Positions 42,201-49,440 of a DNA stretch of 64,000 bases are shown in pieces. The DNA is from Apostichopus japonicus (taxonomy: Eukaryota; Echinodermata; Holothuroidea; Aspidochirotida; Stichopodidae): contig NC_092579.1 of NCBI RefSeq assembly GCF_037975245.1, positions 21,522,666 through 21,586,665 of the forward strand, read 5' to 3'. The position numbers were made by a program, and so were the translations under genes. A model generated the notes under the pieces. It saw only the letters and a list, made by a program, of their open reading frames with translations. It was not told where the DNA came from and searched no databases. How positions within the stretch are numbered: position 1 is the stretch's first letter; every line of letters begins with the position of its first letter.

Positions 42201-43510
42201 TTAGATTGTAGCAAATCCCTCCTGACATGTGACAAATATTTCTTGTTTCAATTTGTCATGTTAATCTATATTCTAGCTAGAGTATTTTCAGTTCACTCAA
42301 TTACCAGTTTGACACCAAAGCATGCCATTTGACAAAGTTAACCTCTGCCCCCCCCCCCCATACCTCGCTGATCCCTTTGCCGTTTTGTTTTCCATAAAGT
42401 TCATTTCATTATAATTTTGCTGATTTTGACTTTGTGATTTCACAAGGATTTGCAGGATCTCTTGAAACTACTCCCATTATTGCCTTTATTTTGGTGACCA
42501 TGTTTACTGTTGCAAAATATTGTTGTATTTAAGGAAATGAAAATTCATGCAAATTTCATAAACATTTTGTTCAAGCTAGTACTCCCTCCTTTTCTGATTT
42601 CTCTTCAGGTGTGAGCCAGAACTATGCAAGGAAGTACACCATTCCCATCGATCGTCTCGGCTTCGAGTTTGAAGTCACAGAGCATGAAAGCAGCATCGAC
42701 CAAAGGCCGGAGGATGGAGCTTTTGTCCTCGTAAGCTAAAACTTCTCTTTACTTCATCAGTGATGTTATCTGGAATGCATCATAATGAGGGGGGAGAGAG
42801 GGGGTTAGATAGGGACACAGCACTGTATGGTATCACATTTTTTTGTCAAGTTCATATTTGGTACGAAAGGTATCAAAATCACATTTTGTTATCTTGAAAA
42901 TGGCTTGCAAGAAATTGAGTGGAAATTTAAAAGATATAGATTATGTTGCTTCTTTTGATTGGTCAAAAATAAATCAATTTACATATTTGCAAGGCCCCCC
43001 ATACTATCACTACTTAGTCCCCATTACCTAATATATTTGTTTTTGAATTAAATAACTGTTACTTTTAAACTCATCTTGTCAAACTTCAACCCGAGATAAA
43101 ATCTGGGTAAAGAAACTCAAAACGAGTTCACCCGTTCTGATACACAATCAGCCTCAAGTCTCCTTAACACATCGCCGGTAAACATTAACAACGAATCTTT
43201 TTCCGTCTCTCAGGGTTTGTTTCTAGAGGGAGCCAGATGGGACCGTGAGAAGATGGTCATCAACGAATCCTTACCCAAGATCCTCTTCGATACAATTCCG
43301 ATCATCTGGCTGAAACCAGGTCTTAAAGCTAACTTCAAGGAGAGAGCGAGTTACAATTGCCCAGTGTACAAGACGAGTGCTCGCAGAGGCACCCTCTCGA
43401 CGACAGGCCATTCGACAAACTTTGTTATGTTCATGCTTCTGCCCTCTGATAAACCCGAGAGCCACTGGATCAATCGGGGTGTGGCCTCTCTCTGTCAACT
43501 TGATGATTAA
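2424..43510 (+). CDS. DNAH3/7/12: Axonemal inner-arm dynein heavy chain (DNAH3/7/12 clade), 3'-terminal 50 exons
   Basis: This is the motor subunit of a single-headed inner dynein arm, which uses ATP hydrolysis to slide doublet microtubules in cilia and flagella. Fifty exons join with GT/AG borders and matching phases into 9153 nt (3050 codons plus TAA). Seen in order: C-terminal linker, AAA1 (Walker A GPAGTGKT at window residues 363-370; CFDEFNR at 413-419), AAA2 (GDPLGGKT, 644-651), AAA3 (GPTGTGKS, 1005-1012), AAA4 (GIGGSGRQS, 1367-1375), stalk with microtubule-binding tip, AAA5, AAA6 and the C-terminal domain ending SLCQLDD. Family proteins are about 4000 residues, so roughly 900-1000 N-terminal residues are outside the window. 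The C-terminal part ([28 protein letters not shown]) seems nearest DNAH3/DNAH12, but the paralogue is not resolved by eye. No frameshift or in-frame stop was found in the exons. Per-module exon coordinates follow in separate entries. Confidence 0.95.
2712..3413. repeat. Duplicated intronic block, one copy split by a TA microsatellite
   Basis: Two related segments (about 2712-3162 and 3175-3413) share CATTGTAGAATATGGAGT-like starts, a CATACCA(A/G)AGTTG motif, a TCCCTGTGTTATCTCT motif and a GAGTCACTTTA end. The first copy is lengthened by a long TA/GATACATA simple repeat. Both lie in the intron between dynein exons 1 and 2. Confidence 0.65.
2742..3010. repeat. (TA)n / GATACATA microsatellite
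   Basis: An almost pure TA run of about 150 bp grades into GATACATACATATA-type units. Open reading frames on the minus strand here translate to Tyr/Ile repeats and are artefacts. Confidence 0.95.
7946..10873 (+). CDS. DNAH3/7/12: Dynein exons 7-10: AAA1 (main ATPase site)
   Basis: Exons 7946-8054, 8598-8888, 9582-9875 and 10721-10873. Exon 7 carries Walker [11 protein letters not shown]. Exon 8 carries [20 protein letters not shown] (Walker B DE) and the [12 protein letters not shown] sensor region. Exon 9 carries [20 protein letters not shown] and [11 protein letters not shown]. Exon 10 leads towards AAA2. All catalytic residues expected for the principal hydrolysis site are present. The acceptor of exon 9 is the last copy of an 82-bp tandem array of decoy acceptors. 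The 1.67-kb intron before exon 7 (6280-7945) shows nothing recognisable. Confidence 0.95.
8928..9611 (+). repeat. 82-bp tandem array duplicating the acceptor and first bases of dynein exon 9
   Basis: Full units start at 9010, 9092, 9174, 9256, 9338, 9418 and 9500, with the true exon start at 9582 and a partial unit before 9010. Each unit has a pyrimidine tract plus CAG acceptor, then about 30 nt copied from the exon (coding [10 protein letters not shown]), then AAGTTAATGTAATGACATTG-type intron DNA. Spacing is 82 bp except one 80-bp unit. In most copies the copied exon bases run into TAA or TGA within about 13-14 codons. Only the last copy continues into VPDYALIAE. Confidence 0.95.
11559..15416 (+). 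CDS. DNAH3/7/12: Dynein exons 11-15: AAA2
   Basis: Exons 11559-11781, 12186-12316, 12963-13209, 14216-14358 and 15255-15416. Exon 11 has P-loop [25 protein letters not shown] follows. Exon 12 has [20 protein letters not shown] (Walker B-like). Exon 13 has LMSGEIIQM and the conserved [14 protein letters not shown]. Exon 15 carries LVWSLGATM. In dyneins this site usually binds ATP structurally. A 26-bp tandem doublet lies just inside the intron after exon 13 and does not alter the donor. Confidence 0.95.
15635..20297 (+). CDS. DNAH3/7/12: Dynein exons 16-21: AAA3
   Basis: Exons 15635-15760, 16973-17130, 17949-18029, 18611-18794, 19269-19454 and 20065-20297. Exon 17 has Walker A GPTGTGKS. Exon 18 has [20 protein letters not shown]. 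Exon 19 has Walker [11 protein letters not shown] and [13 protein letters not shown]. Exon 20 has [20 protein letters not shown]. Exon 21 has [18 protein letters not shown]. Exon 18 is the shortest at 81 nt. The donor of exon 21 begins a four-copy 130-bp array of repeated exon ends and donors. The intron at 15761-16972 contains a MITE copy. Confidence 0.95.
15931..16301. mobile_element. MITE copy 1 (TTAA-type family), diverged
   Basis: Similar along most of its length to the element at 20713-21044: AGGCATTGAAGAC start, shared internal motifs such as GCAGACAGTAATGAAACGTG and ACTGTGCTGTGGGTATTGAC, and a GCGAGTCTCCACACCCT end. The flanks are TTAT on the left and TTTA on the right, not a clean TTAA pair. 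The copy is therefore probably older and mutated. It lies in the intron before dynein exon 17. Confidence 0.75.
18244..18428. repeat. 94-bp tandem doublet
   Basis: Two copies begin ATTACAGTTGAG(G/A)AGAAGC and continue with a shared GATATGAACATGTGGTGTGC stretch and a C-rich tract. They lie in the intron before dynein exon 19. Confidence 0.85.
20251..20712 (+). repeat. 130-bp tandem array duplicating the 3' end and donor of dynein exon 21
   Basis: Units start at 20251 (the real exon end), 20381, 20511 and 20641, exactly 130 bp apart. Each carries the last 47 nt of exon 21 (GAAGTGTACCGAGTGTTCTA onward), the GACAG|GTGAAG donor and about 80 bp of intron. The fourth unit is interrupted by a MITE and its remainder resumes at about 21045. 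Reading past the first donor hits TGA at once (GAC AGG TGA), so later donors cannot extend the protein. Confidence 0.95.
20713..21044. mobile_element. 332-bp MITE with TTAA target duplication
   Basis: Imperfect terminal inverted repeats: AGGCATTGAAGACTCG at the left, AGGGTGTGAAGACTCG read from the right. TTAA flanks both ends (20709-20712 and 21045-21048). The element sits inside the fourth 130-bp repeat unit at the position where its sister copies read ATTAAACATGTTTGC, so the empty site is visible. TTAA duplication is typical of piggyBac-type transposition. No transposase is encoded. Confidence 0.85.
21469..26042 (+). CDS. DNAH3/7/12: Dynein exons 22-27: AAA4
   Basis: Exons 21469-21582, 22007-22230, 23182-23306, 23689-23874, 25014-25181 and 25909-26042. 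Exon 23 encodes [11 protein letters not shown] and [18 protein letters not shown]. Exon 24 starts within the AAA4 P-loop GIGGSGRQS, where Arg replaces the usual Lys as is normal for axonemal dyneins. Exon 26 has [20 protein letters not shown] and CCTIDWFQ. Exon 27 continues WPEDAL. The 1.14-kb intron 23875-25013 carries a hAT-type MITE. Confidence 0.95.
23358..23590. repeat. 59-bp minisatellite, about four copies
   Basis: Copies start at 23358, 23417, 23475 and 23534 (spacing 58-59 bp) with the core GAGATATTTCCTGTAGTG and GAAGGTACA(T/C)TACCATCAG. It lies in the intron after dynein exon 24 and is not derived from the exon. Confidence 0.9.
24009..24564. mobile_element. hAT-type MITE, 556 bp
   Basis: The ends are perfect 11-bp inverted repeats TAAGGTGACCA / TGGTCACCTTA. 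They are flanked by an 8-bp direct duplication CCTTAGGG at 24001-24008 and 24565-24572. Eight-bp duplications are typical of hAT transposition. The left end carries a TCCCCGATTTTCGGGGA hairpin and repeated GTCCCCGA motifs. There is no transposase reading frame, so it is non-autonomous. It lies in the intron before dynein exon 26. Confidence 0.9.
26405..29811 (+). CDS. DNAH3/7/12: Dynein exons 28-32: stalk coiled coils and microtubule-binding domain
   Basis: Exons 26405-26690, 27841-28008, 28209-28426, 28800-28911 and 29455-29811. Exons 28-29 encode the first stalk helix ([18 protein letters not shown], then a Glu/Lys-rich heptad-like run, then [17 protein letters not shown]). The end of exon 29 through exon 31 encodes the tip that contacts tubulin ([69 protein letters not shown]). 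Exon 32 encodes the returning helix and GLGGEKDRW, leading into AAA5. The 1.15-kb intron after exon 28 is largely a 39-bp minisatellite. Confidence 0.95.
26712..27312. repeat. 39-bp minisatellite, about 15 copies
   Basis: The core unit is CCAGCTATCCAAGGCTGTAT plus CTTATGGCTGGCTGTACA, with variants. It fills half of the intron after dynein exon 28. The 39-bp period is divisible by three, so it yields repetitive open frames on the minus strand, which I do not consider genes. Confidence 0.95.
30345..34180 (+). CDS. DNAH3/7/12: Dynein exons 33-37: AAA5 and buttress coiled coil
   Basis: Exons 30345-30546, 31169-31371, 31863-31967, 32593-32859 and 34019-34180. Exons 33-34 give [40 protein letters not shown] and [19 protein letters not shown]. 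Exon 36 encodes the AAA5 buttress coiled coil ([29 protein letters not shown]). Exon 37 has [19 protein letters not shown]. There is no canonical P-loop, as expected for AAA5. The intron 32860-34018 is filled with GATAT-rich DNA and a fold-back repeat. Confidence 0.94.
32985..33335. repeat. GATAT/TATGG-rich low-complexity tract
   Basis: Irregular repetition of GATATG, TGTGATATG and related pentamers or hexamers over about 350 bp within the intron after dynein exon 36. No unit length is fixed. Confidence 0.8.
33318..33718. repeat. Fold-back (inverted) repeat, possible MITE
   Basis: Arms of about 80 bp (about 33538-33620 and 33634-33714) are roughly 85% complementary around a centre near 33626 (AACTCGGCTGCGCC). 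Shared motifs include GCAATAGTGCAAATAT and TTGTTCCATTCAA. A shorter outer inverted pair, TGTTATACAACACC near 33319 and GGTGTTGTATAA near 33533, suggests a larger nested element. No target duplication was found. Confidence 0.65.
34297..34475. repeat. TTATGCTATA-type low-complexity tract
   Basis: Degenerate repetition of TTATGCTATATGCT and CTTTATAC motifs in the intron after dynein exon 37. Confidence 0.8.
34930..36940 (+). CDS. DNAH3/7/12: Dynein exons 38-41: end of AAA5 and AAA6
   Basis: Exons 34930-35090, 35557-35714, 35926-36495 and 36834-36940. Exon 39 carries [15 protein letters not shown]. Exon 40 is the longest exon of the gene (570 nt, no internal intron) and carries [58 protein letters not shown] and [19 protein letters not shown]. 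These are diagnostic for AAA6, which is non-catalytic. Exon 41 has [19 protein letters not shown]. Confidence 0.95.
37489..43510 (+). CDS. DNAH3/7/12: Dynein exons 42-50: C-terminal domain and stop
   Basis: Exons 37489-37632, 38003-38166, 38802-38955, 39294-39422, 40102-40231, 41196-41331, 42020-42108, 42609-42730 and 43214-43510. Landmarks are [96 protein letters not shown] and the terminal [12 protein letters not shown] and [15 protein letters not shown], followed by TAA at 43508-43510. The C-terminal domain caps the AAA ring. The donor of exon 46 begins a roughly 129-bp array of repeated exon ends. Confidence 0.95.
40192..40705 (+). repeat. About 129-bp tandem array duplicating the 3' end and donor of dynein exon 46
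   Basis: Units start at 40192 (real exon end), 40321, 40449 and 40578, spaced 129, 128 and 129 bp. Each carries about 40 nt of exon sequence (ATTAGAAGCAGCCTGATCAA, CCATTAAAG), a G|GTATGT donor and intron DNA ending GGCCTTTGATT. A partial fifth unit fades near 40705. Reading through the first donor gives GGT ATG TAA, so only the first donor keeps the frame. Confidence 0.93.
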
Positions 43511-46500
43511 TTCATGAAGTGTAATGTTTATTCAAATCTACTTTTAATTTGTAAATAGTAATGAAAAGATGATTGTACAAGATGCATTCGAAGACAAAAT
43601 TAGAATTGAAGATACAAGTTATATAATATCGCAAGTGGCTGGAAACTTTCAAATTGAAATTATTAGAACAATGGCATTAATTGACAGTACAATAGTCTTG
43701 AAAAACAATAACAGGTTTGTTGTCACGTGTTTTTATTTCTCGTAATTATTTATAACTTGAAAATGTTTACGTTTAACACAAAAATACGCGCACAGTACTT
43801 ACTACAAAATTTTCTTCAGGTTTAACATTAGGTTATGACTTTTACAAGGCAGGATATGTTTTGATTAGGTCAATTTTGGGGGGTTCCAGGGAAATATGGG
43901 ATAAAGAAAAATTGTATGCTCATTAGTAATAGACCTACTGGAGAAATGAAGATGTTCAACAAAGGTGATAAAATTTACCTCAATGCCCAATCTGGCTCTT
44001 GACACCTCTTTGAGGAAGTCAGTATTTGGTTTGGACTTTAAGGTGTCCTCTTCCAGAGAAATCTTCCCATCTTTCCATACAGCATCTGCCCCAGCAAAAT
44101 ATGCCAGTCATAGTCACCTACCCCTATTCAATCCAACTTTTTTCAATGTACATATCTGTCAATTGTCTCTCAAAACTTGTTTGAAATTTATAGCAGAAAG
44201 TTTTGGTCTAAATTGTAAGTTTAATTCACAAAGGCTTACAACTTTTTTTTATTTCCTTTTTGTCTCATTATCATTCCTTTGAGAAAGTATAAAAAAAAAC
44301 TTCAGCTGTTTCAAAGCATTCCAAAAGTTTCCATGGATACATGCAAATGTTGCTCTATAAATATCTGGAATATGTTTTTTTAAGACAAATGTTAAAAAAC
44401 TTTTTAATTTCCTATACTCCATATAAGGAAGAAAAGGTGTGCTTTCATTGTTTGTTTGCTGTGCTAAATTATATAAATTTTGTAGGAATTGTATATAACA
44501 AAATGTTTAAAAAACAGGCTATTTTTGTTGTTGTTGTTGTTGTTGTTGTATTTTTTACATTTATTTTCTATTGTGTTATATGGGAATACAGATTTAGTGT
44601 TTAAGAATATTTTGTCAAAAAAAATTATCAGGAAAAGTTATCCTCAACAATTGGGGAGGTCATGAAATGAGAGAGGATTAAAGATCAGTTGTCAACATTA
44701 GTAAATGCCCAATAAATTGTAAGAAAGAAGTGGAATGTTATTAACAATATGTTCTCCCTAAAATTGACTTGTTGACTTGCTACCCTCGGCAGATTTGAAC
44801 AAAAAGTCCAAGTTGAAGAGAAAATCCAAATTAATTTGATTTGTAAAATGAAATTTTTATTTTGCAATTTTGGTGAAATTGTTTGCAGATTTATTGGGTT
44901 TGAGTGAAACTGGTATTAAAGATAGAGAAAAGGAAGAAAATTTTATTAATAAATTTATGCTTTCATTTTCCATTCATATTTTCTTTCTTTAGTTTAATGA
45001 ATCAAATTTAACATCAAAATCAATAAGATATTATGTTTAGCTTTCTATTGATGGTAAAACACAGAGCAGTTTCATATTTAATTTAGCTTAATACTATATT
45101 TAAGATTATTAATTAAGTTCCATTATAATTGGTATTCACCTTTTGAAAATGCTCTCTCAACAAAATATGTTTCAAAGATTAGCTGAAAGAGTAGCTTCAC
45201 TGCGTCCAATATCGACCAACCGGAAGACAAGCCGTCCATTTCTATTTCATCACCTTGAAAATTTTCATTTTTCTTCTGTAATATTAATGTATGTGTTAAT
45301 GTAAATATAATATTTTTCTCATCTTTTTATTTGACGTTCATAGAGTTTTCTTTGCAGTTTATTTGGACTGCTTTGAAGTAACATTCATCCTTAACAAATG
45401 AGTATTCATCTATCTATCTGGATCCCATAAAGAGAAAATGTTTAGAAACATTTCTAATTATTTGTAATTTCATTTCCAAAGTTAACAATTATTCTATTAT
45501 TTGTTTGTTTCCTTTGTTTGTTTTCTCTCTCGACCAATGTGCTAAGTTTAATCCTAGACTAAGAGGCTTTGAAAAAATTTCTGGTTGCTTTATTATTTAT
45601 TATAAAATAGTATTTTTTCCTAAGAAAGTATGTTTAGGCTTTACAAGATTATTTTGTTCATGCTGGAATCGTATTGACACACTGGTATATCTGAAAGAGC
45701 GCCATCTATGGGCACACAGTTTAGATGTGCTTGTATTATATCCATTAAAAGGCTAATTTATTTTTGACTGGTAACAGAGGAAGACACTCTAAGCATCCTT
45801 GCAAAATTTGCCTCCAATTCCTAACATATCATTCTCCAGATATTGGTAATTGAAATTATCACAGTAAGTTTGTACCATAAGTACACTTGAAGTGAACTGG
45901 TGTAATTTCATAGTTGCATACTGGCTGCAAATGATTAGTTTTTATTTTATTTTGCACTTTATTGATTTGACTTTTGATTGGAAAGGATTCCAACTTCACC
46001 TAAGAAGATGTGAAGCTAACAATATACCAATGAACGGGGTATATTGATACCGTAGATGCATCCCAATTAAGAAAATTGGTATTAAATTTAAAAGTAAAAC
46101 ATATTTGTTAGTTTACGTCTATGACATCACGCTTGTTTGCTTCAAGTTCACTTCTGTTATCTTGTAAGTGGTACCTGTGGATTAGTGATTAGAATGCAAA
46201 TCTCACAGGATGCTTAGAATAAGGTCCTCTTTTGATCTGTCAAAGGTAATTTTCCTCTGGAATATTAATTGCTTTTATAGGTCATCAGTATTGCCCCTAC
46301 ATATTGTCAGTGATGTACAAACTTCAGCTCAGGCATTTTACCATCAACCACAAAGCACTTTCACAATCTGATTCGGTGGGCTAAGGTGACACTCTACAAT
46401 GTCTTGAAATAATTCCAAAGGTTCAAAGCACCAGGAAGATCCTGTTTTTTTCTTTTTTTACTCTAGCTATTTTGAGCATACTGTCAAATTGGAGGCAACA

Positions 46501-47280
46501 CTGATGATCTTTAAAGTTTGATGAATTCTATGATAAGTCACTATTAACACTGCACTTGCTGTACAACTAGTGAAATAAACTGTTGAGTTGTTGCACTTCA
46601 CTTACACTCTTGAGTGTACTCATTTTTGTCATAGAAATATATCAGCCAGTGGTAAATCCATCATAATGATATATTAGTGTCTTTCAGAGTGAAGTTTGGA
46701 GGGTGTTGGGGGGGGGGTGGATGGAGGGAGGGTGGCATGGCTTAGGAAGATGAGGAGAAAGCATTCTTATAATGCAGTGCCTGTGTCTTATATGACAGGT
46801 ATTATATCAATTCTGGAGTTTGCTGTAGTTAACCAGTTGAATATTAGATGCAATCTCATTGATGTGTGTCATATATACAACTGATTTTTAGTGTGGAATT
46901 TCTTAGATCCTTCCATAGCATATTAATTTTGTAGGTTAATGATGAGTGTTAATGTTATTTATTGTTATCTGCACATCTCACTTTTGGTGCCACCATTAGT
47001 TGAAATATCCAACTTATACCTTACTCCCCTCCCCAACCGCCACAGACAGACCTAAGCCAGTCATTATCTACCCCTAGCGGCCAGTTAAAAGTAACATTGA
47101 TGTCATACAAGTCCTAATTCATGGCTCAACGTGTTGAGGTGACTCATGGTCATAAGTCATCGACATAGAAAACTAGTGCACTTTTGGAGTAGTAATGGGA
47201 TTATTTCAACTTGTCATGTAGGGTCATGCACTCCAGCCACCACTACTGTCGGAACACAATTCCCTACTGATCTCCCTGTC
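43511..47280. other. Dynein 3' flank / intergenic, no gene recognised
   Basis: The dynein 3' untranslated region begins here. A possible polyadenylation hexamer AATAAA occurs at 44711-44716, but no nearer canonical one was seen, so the transcript end is uncertain. A (TTG)n run lies at about 44525-44549. No exon with homology I recognise was found on either strand, and the open frames present are short and low-complexity. Confidence 0.6.
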
Positions 47281-47288
47281 ATGTCTTG

Positions 47289-47658
47289 CAGTGGCGTAGG
47301 AAGGTACTTTTAAGTGGGGGGGGGGGGGCTAAAGACTGATGGCCGGCCTGGGAGAGGGGTTTAGGGGAGGGGTTCCCCCTCCCATTTGGAATTTTTTGCA
47401 TTTCCAGGTGGCCTCAGATGCAATTTGGTGCAATATAGCACACTTCAACACACACTCCATTTTGTAAACTTAATTTTGTATTTTCACCTGGCCTTAGATG
47501 CAATTTGGTGCTCCAAATGAGTTTTTTTTTCTCATTTGGAAATGAAAAAGGGGTTTTCTGACTTGCGAAGCGGGGGGGGGGGCGGAATGATACTTCCGCC
47601 CCTCCACATTTTTCACTGGGGGGGCTGGCGCCCCCAGCCCCCCGGTTCTACGCCCTTG
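47289..47658. mobile_element. hAT-type MITE copy A, 370 bp
   Basis: Left end CAGTGGCGTAGGAAGG; right end, read inward, CAAGGGCGTAGAACCGG. An exact 8-bp target duplication ATGTCTTG flanks it (47281-47288 and 47659-47666). The interior holds long G runs and GATGCAATTTGGTG motifs and codes for nothing. A second copy in opposite orientation lies at 63230-63596. Confidence 0.92.
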
Positions 47659-47879
47659 ATGTCTTGGGTGATCGAGGGATGTTACAGGGTGAGGTTGAAA
47701 GTTGCAACTTCCACGAATGTACTTCTGAGGCCTTACATGTGTACTAGTGTACCCATGTTCTATTGAACTGGTTGGACGACGTTGGGATTTCTGATTCCAT
47801 AAAGTTGTAAATAATGAGTTTTCGTTCAACATGATATACCACTGCTTATGTTTTTGTTTTATCATATTTTATGGAAAAC

Positions 47880-48877
47880 CATAGGCGTAGGAGCCCAATT
47901 TTATTTGGGGGGGGGGGCTGTACGAATTGCCCGAAAAATATAACCAACAATTTTCAACGTGTTAATTGTGCATATCATAGGCATGCATCGCCGGGTTATT
48001 ACATCGCATGCCAATAACATACAATCATTTGCCGTGTTATTAATCTTCCATATTGGTTATTATTATTGGGGAAGTCGTTACAATAATAATGATAATTATA
48101 ATTTTAGTTTAACCATTGAAAAACATATTGCAAATTATTTTTCTTTCAGTAGGTGCCCGAAAAATTCTCAGCATATTGCCCGAATTTTCACAAAAAGTTT
48201 CACGGAAACAACAAACTGTACGAAGGGCGTATTAAAACTATGTAACATAGGCGTTAACATAGGCATTTAAAACTATTAACATAGGCGTAAGAGGCGAGGG
48301 GGGCTACAGCCCCCCCCCCAATCAAATATATTTGTGAAAATAATAATAATAATTATAATTTTAGTTTAACCATTGAAAAACATATTGCAAATTATTTTTC
48401 TTTCAGTAGGTGCCCGAAAAATTCTCAGCATATTGCCCGAATTTTCACAAAAATTTTCACGGAAACAACAAACTGTACGAAGGGCGTATTAAAACTATGT
48501 AACATAGGCGTTAACATAGGCATTTAAAACTATTAACATAGGCGTAAGAGGCGAGGGGGGGCTACAGCCCCCCCCCCCAATCAAATATATTTGTGAAAAT
48601 TCACGCGACTTATGCTGAGAATTTTCGGGCACCTACTGAAAGAAAAATAAATTGCAATGTGTTTTTCAATGGGTAAACTTATATTTTTATTATCATTATT
48701 ATTGTAAAGACTTCCCCAAAAAAGGTAATAAGACGACAAATGATTGTATGTAATTGACATGCGTAATAACCGATGCATGCCTATATGATATATATGTTGA
48801 AAAATTTTGGTTATATTTTTCGGGCAAGTCGTTACAGCTCCCCGCCCCCCCCCCCAAATTGGGCTCCTACGCCTATG
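47880..48877. mobile_element. Compound fold-back element, about 1 kb
   Basis: Both outer ends read inward as CATAGGCGTAGGAGCCCAAT. The arms remain complementary for roughly 230-280 bp (about 47880-48112 against 48598-48877, with gaps). Between and partly within the arms is a direct duplication with a 257-bp period (about 48085-48341 and 48342-48598) carrying AGTAGGTGCCCGAAAAATTC and CATAGGCGTAAGAGGCGAGG motifs. The ends resemble hAT-type GGCGTAG termini, but no flanking target duplication was seen. It is probably nested insertions of one family. Confidence 0.8.
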
Positions 48878-49440
48878 ATTGCATAGCCAAGTTAGTTCAC
48901 GTATCGCAACAACGTTCTTGGCACGTATATAGCTAGTATATAGCCCCCCCCCCACCCCCTTCCACATCCCCCTCACAACTACGCTTGTAACGAATAATTG
49001 ACCAAACAAAAGGCAGTCTCCCCGAATAGCTTCTGAAGTAGCGCTTTACTTGACCCTTACAATTTCAGCTGGGTTTCTTTTTACAGAAGAAGGATTTGAA
49101 ACTCAATTATCGTTCTGTTAGTATCATATCCGGCTTTTAATTGATTCAGACTATCATGTTTGTTTAAATTTACCTGCTTGTGGCAAGTCGAAATACAAAT
49201 TTGATTTACGACAGCTGATTGGTTGAGTTATTTAAAATTACTTGATGTTGTTATTGAGTCGACCAACCTACCTACTACTAGGTTTGCCTCTAACGAACTC
49301 CCTTTGTTGAGCTAATGCAGCATTCAGAAGTCTGCATTTCATTCCCATATATTCAATCAGTGATTCTTACAAAAAGTATCCGACATTCATGTGGAAGCAG
49401 CGTTCATTCCTGATCCTAAATTTGCCAACATACGTGGAAA

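Noticed and set aside
47494-47865. 123-codon minus-strand frame
   Set aside because: It runs through the hAT MITE and its flank; composition reflects G/C runs, and the second MITE copy does not keep the frame.
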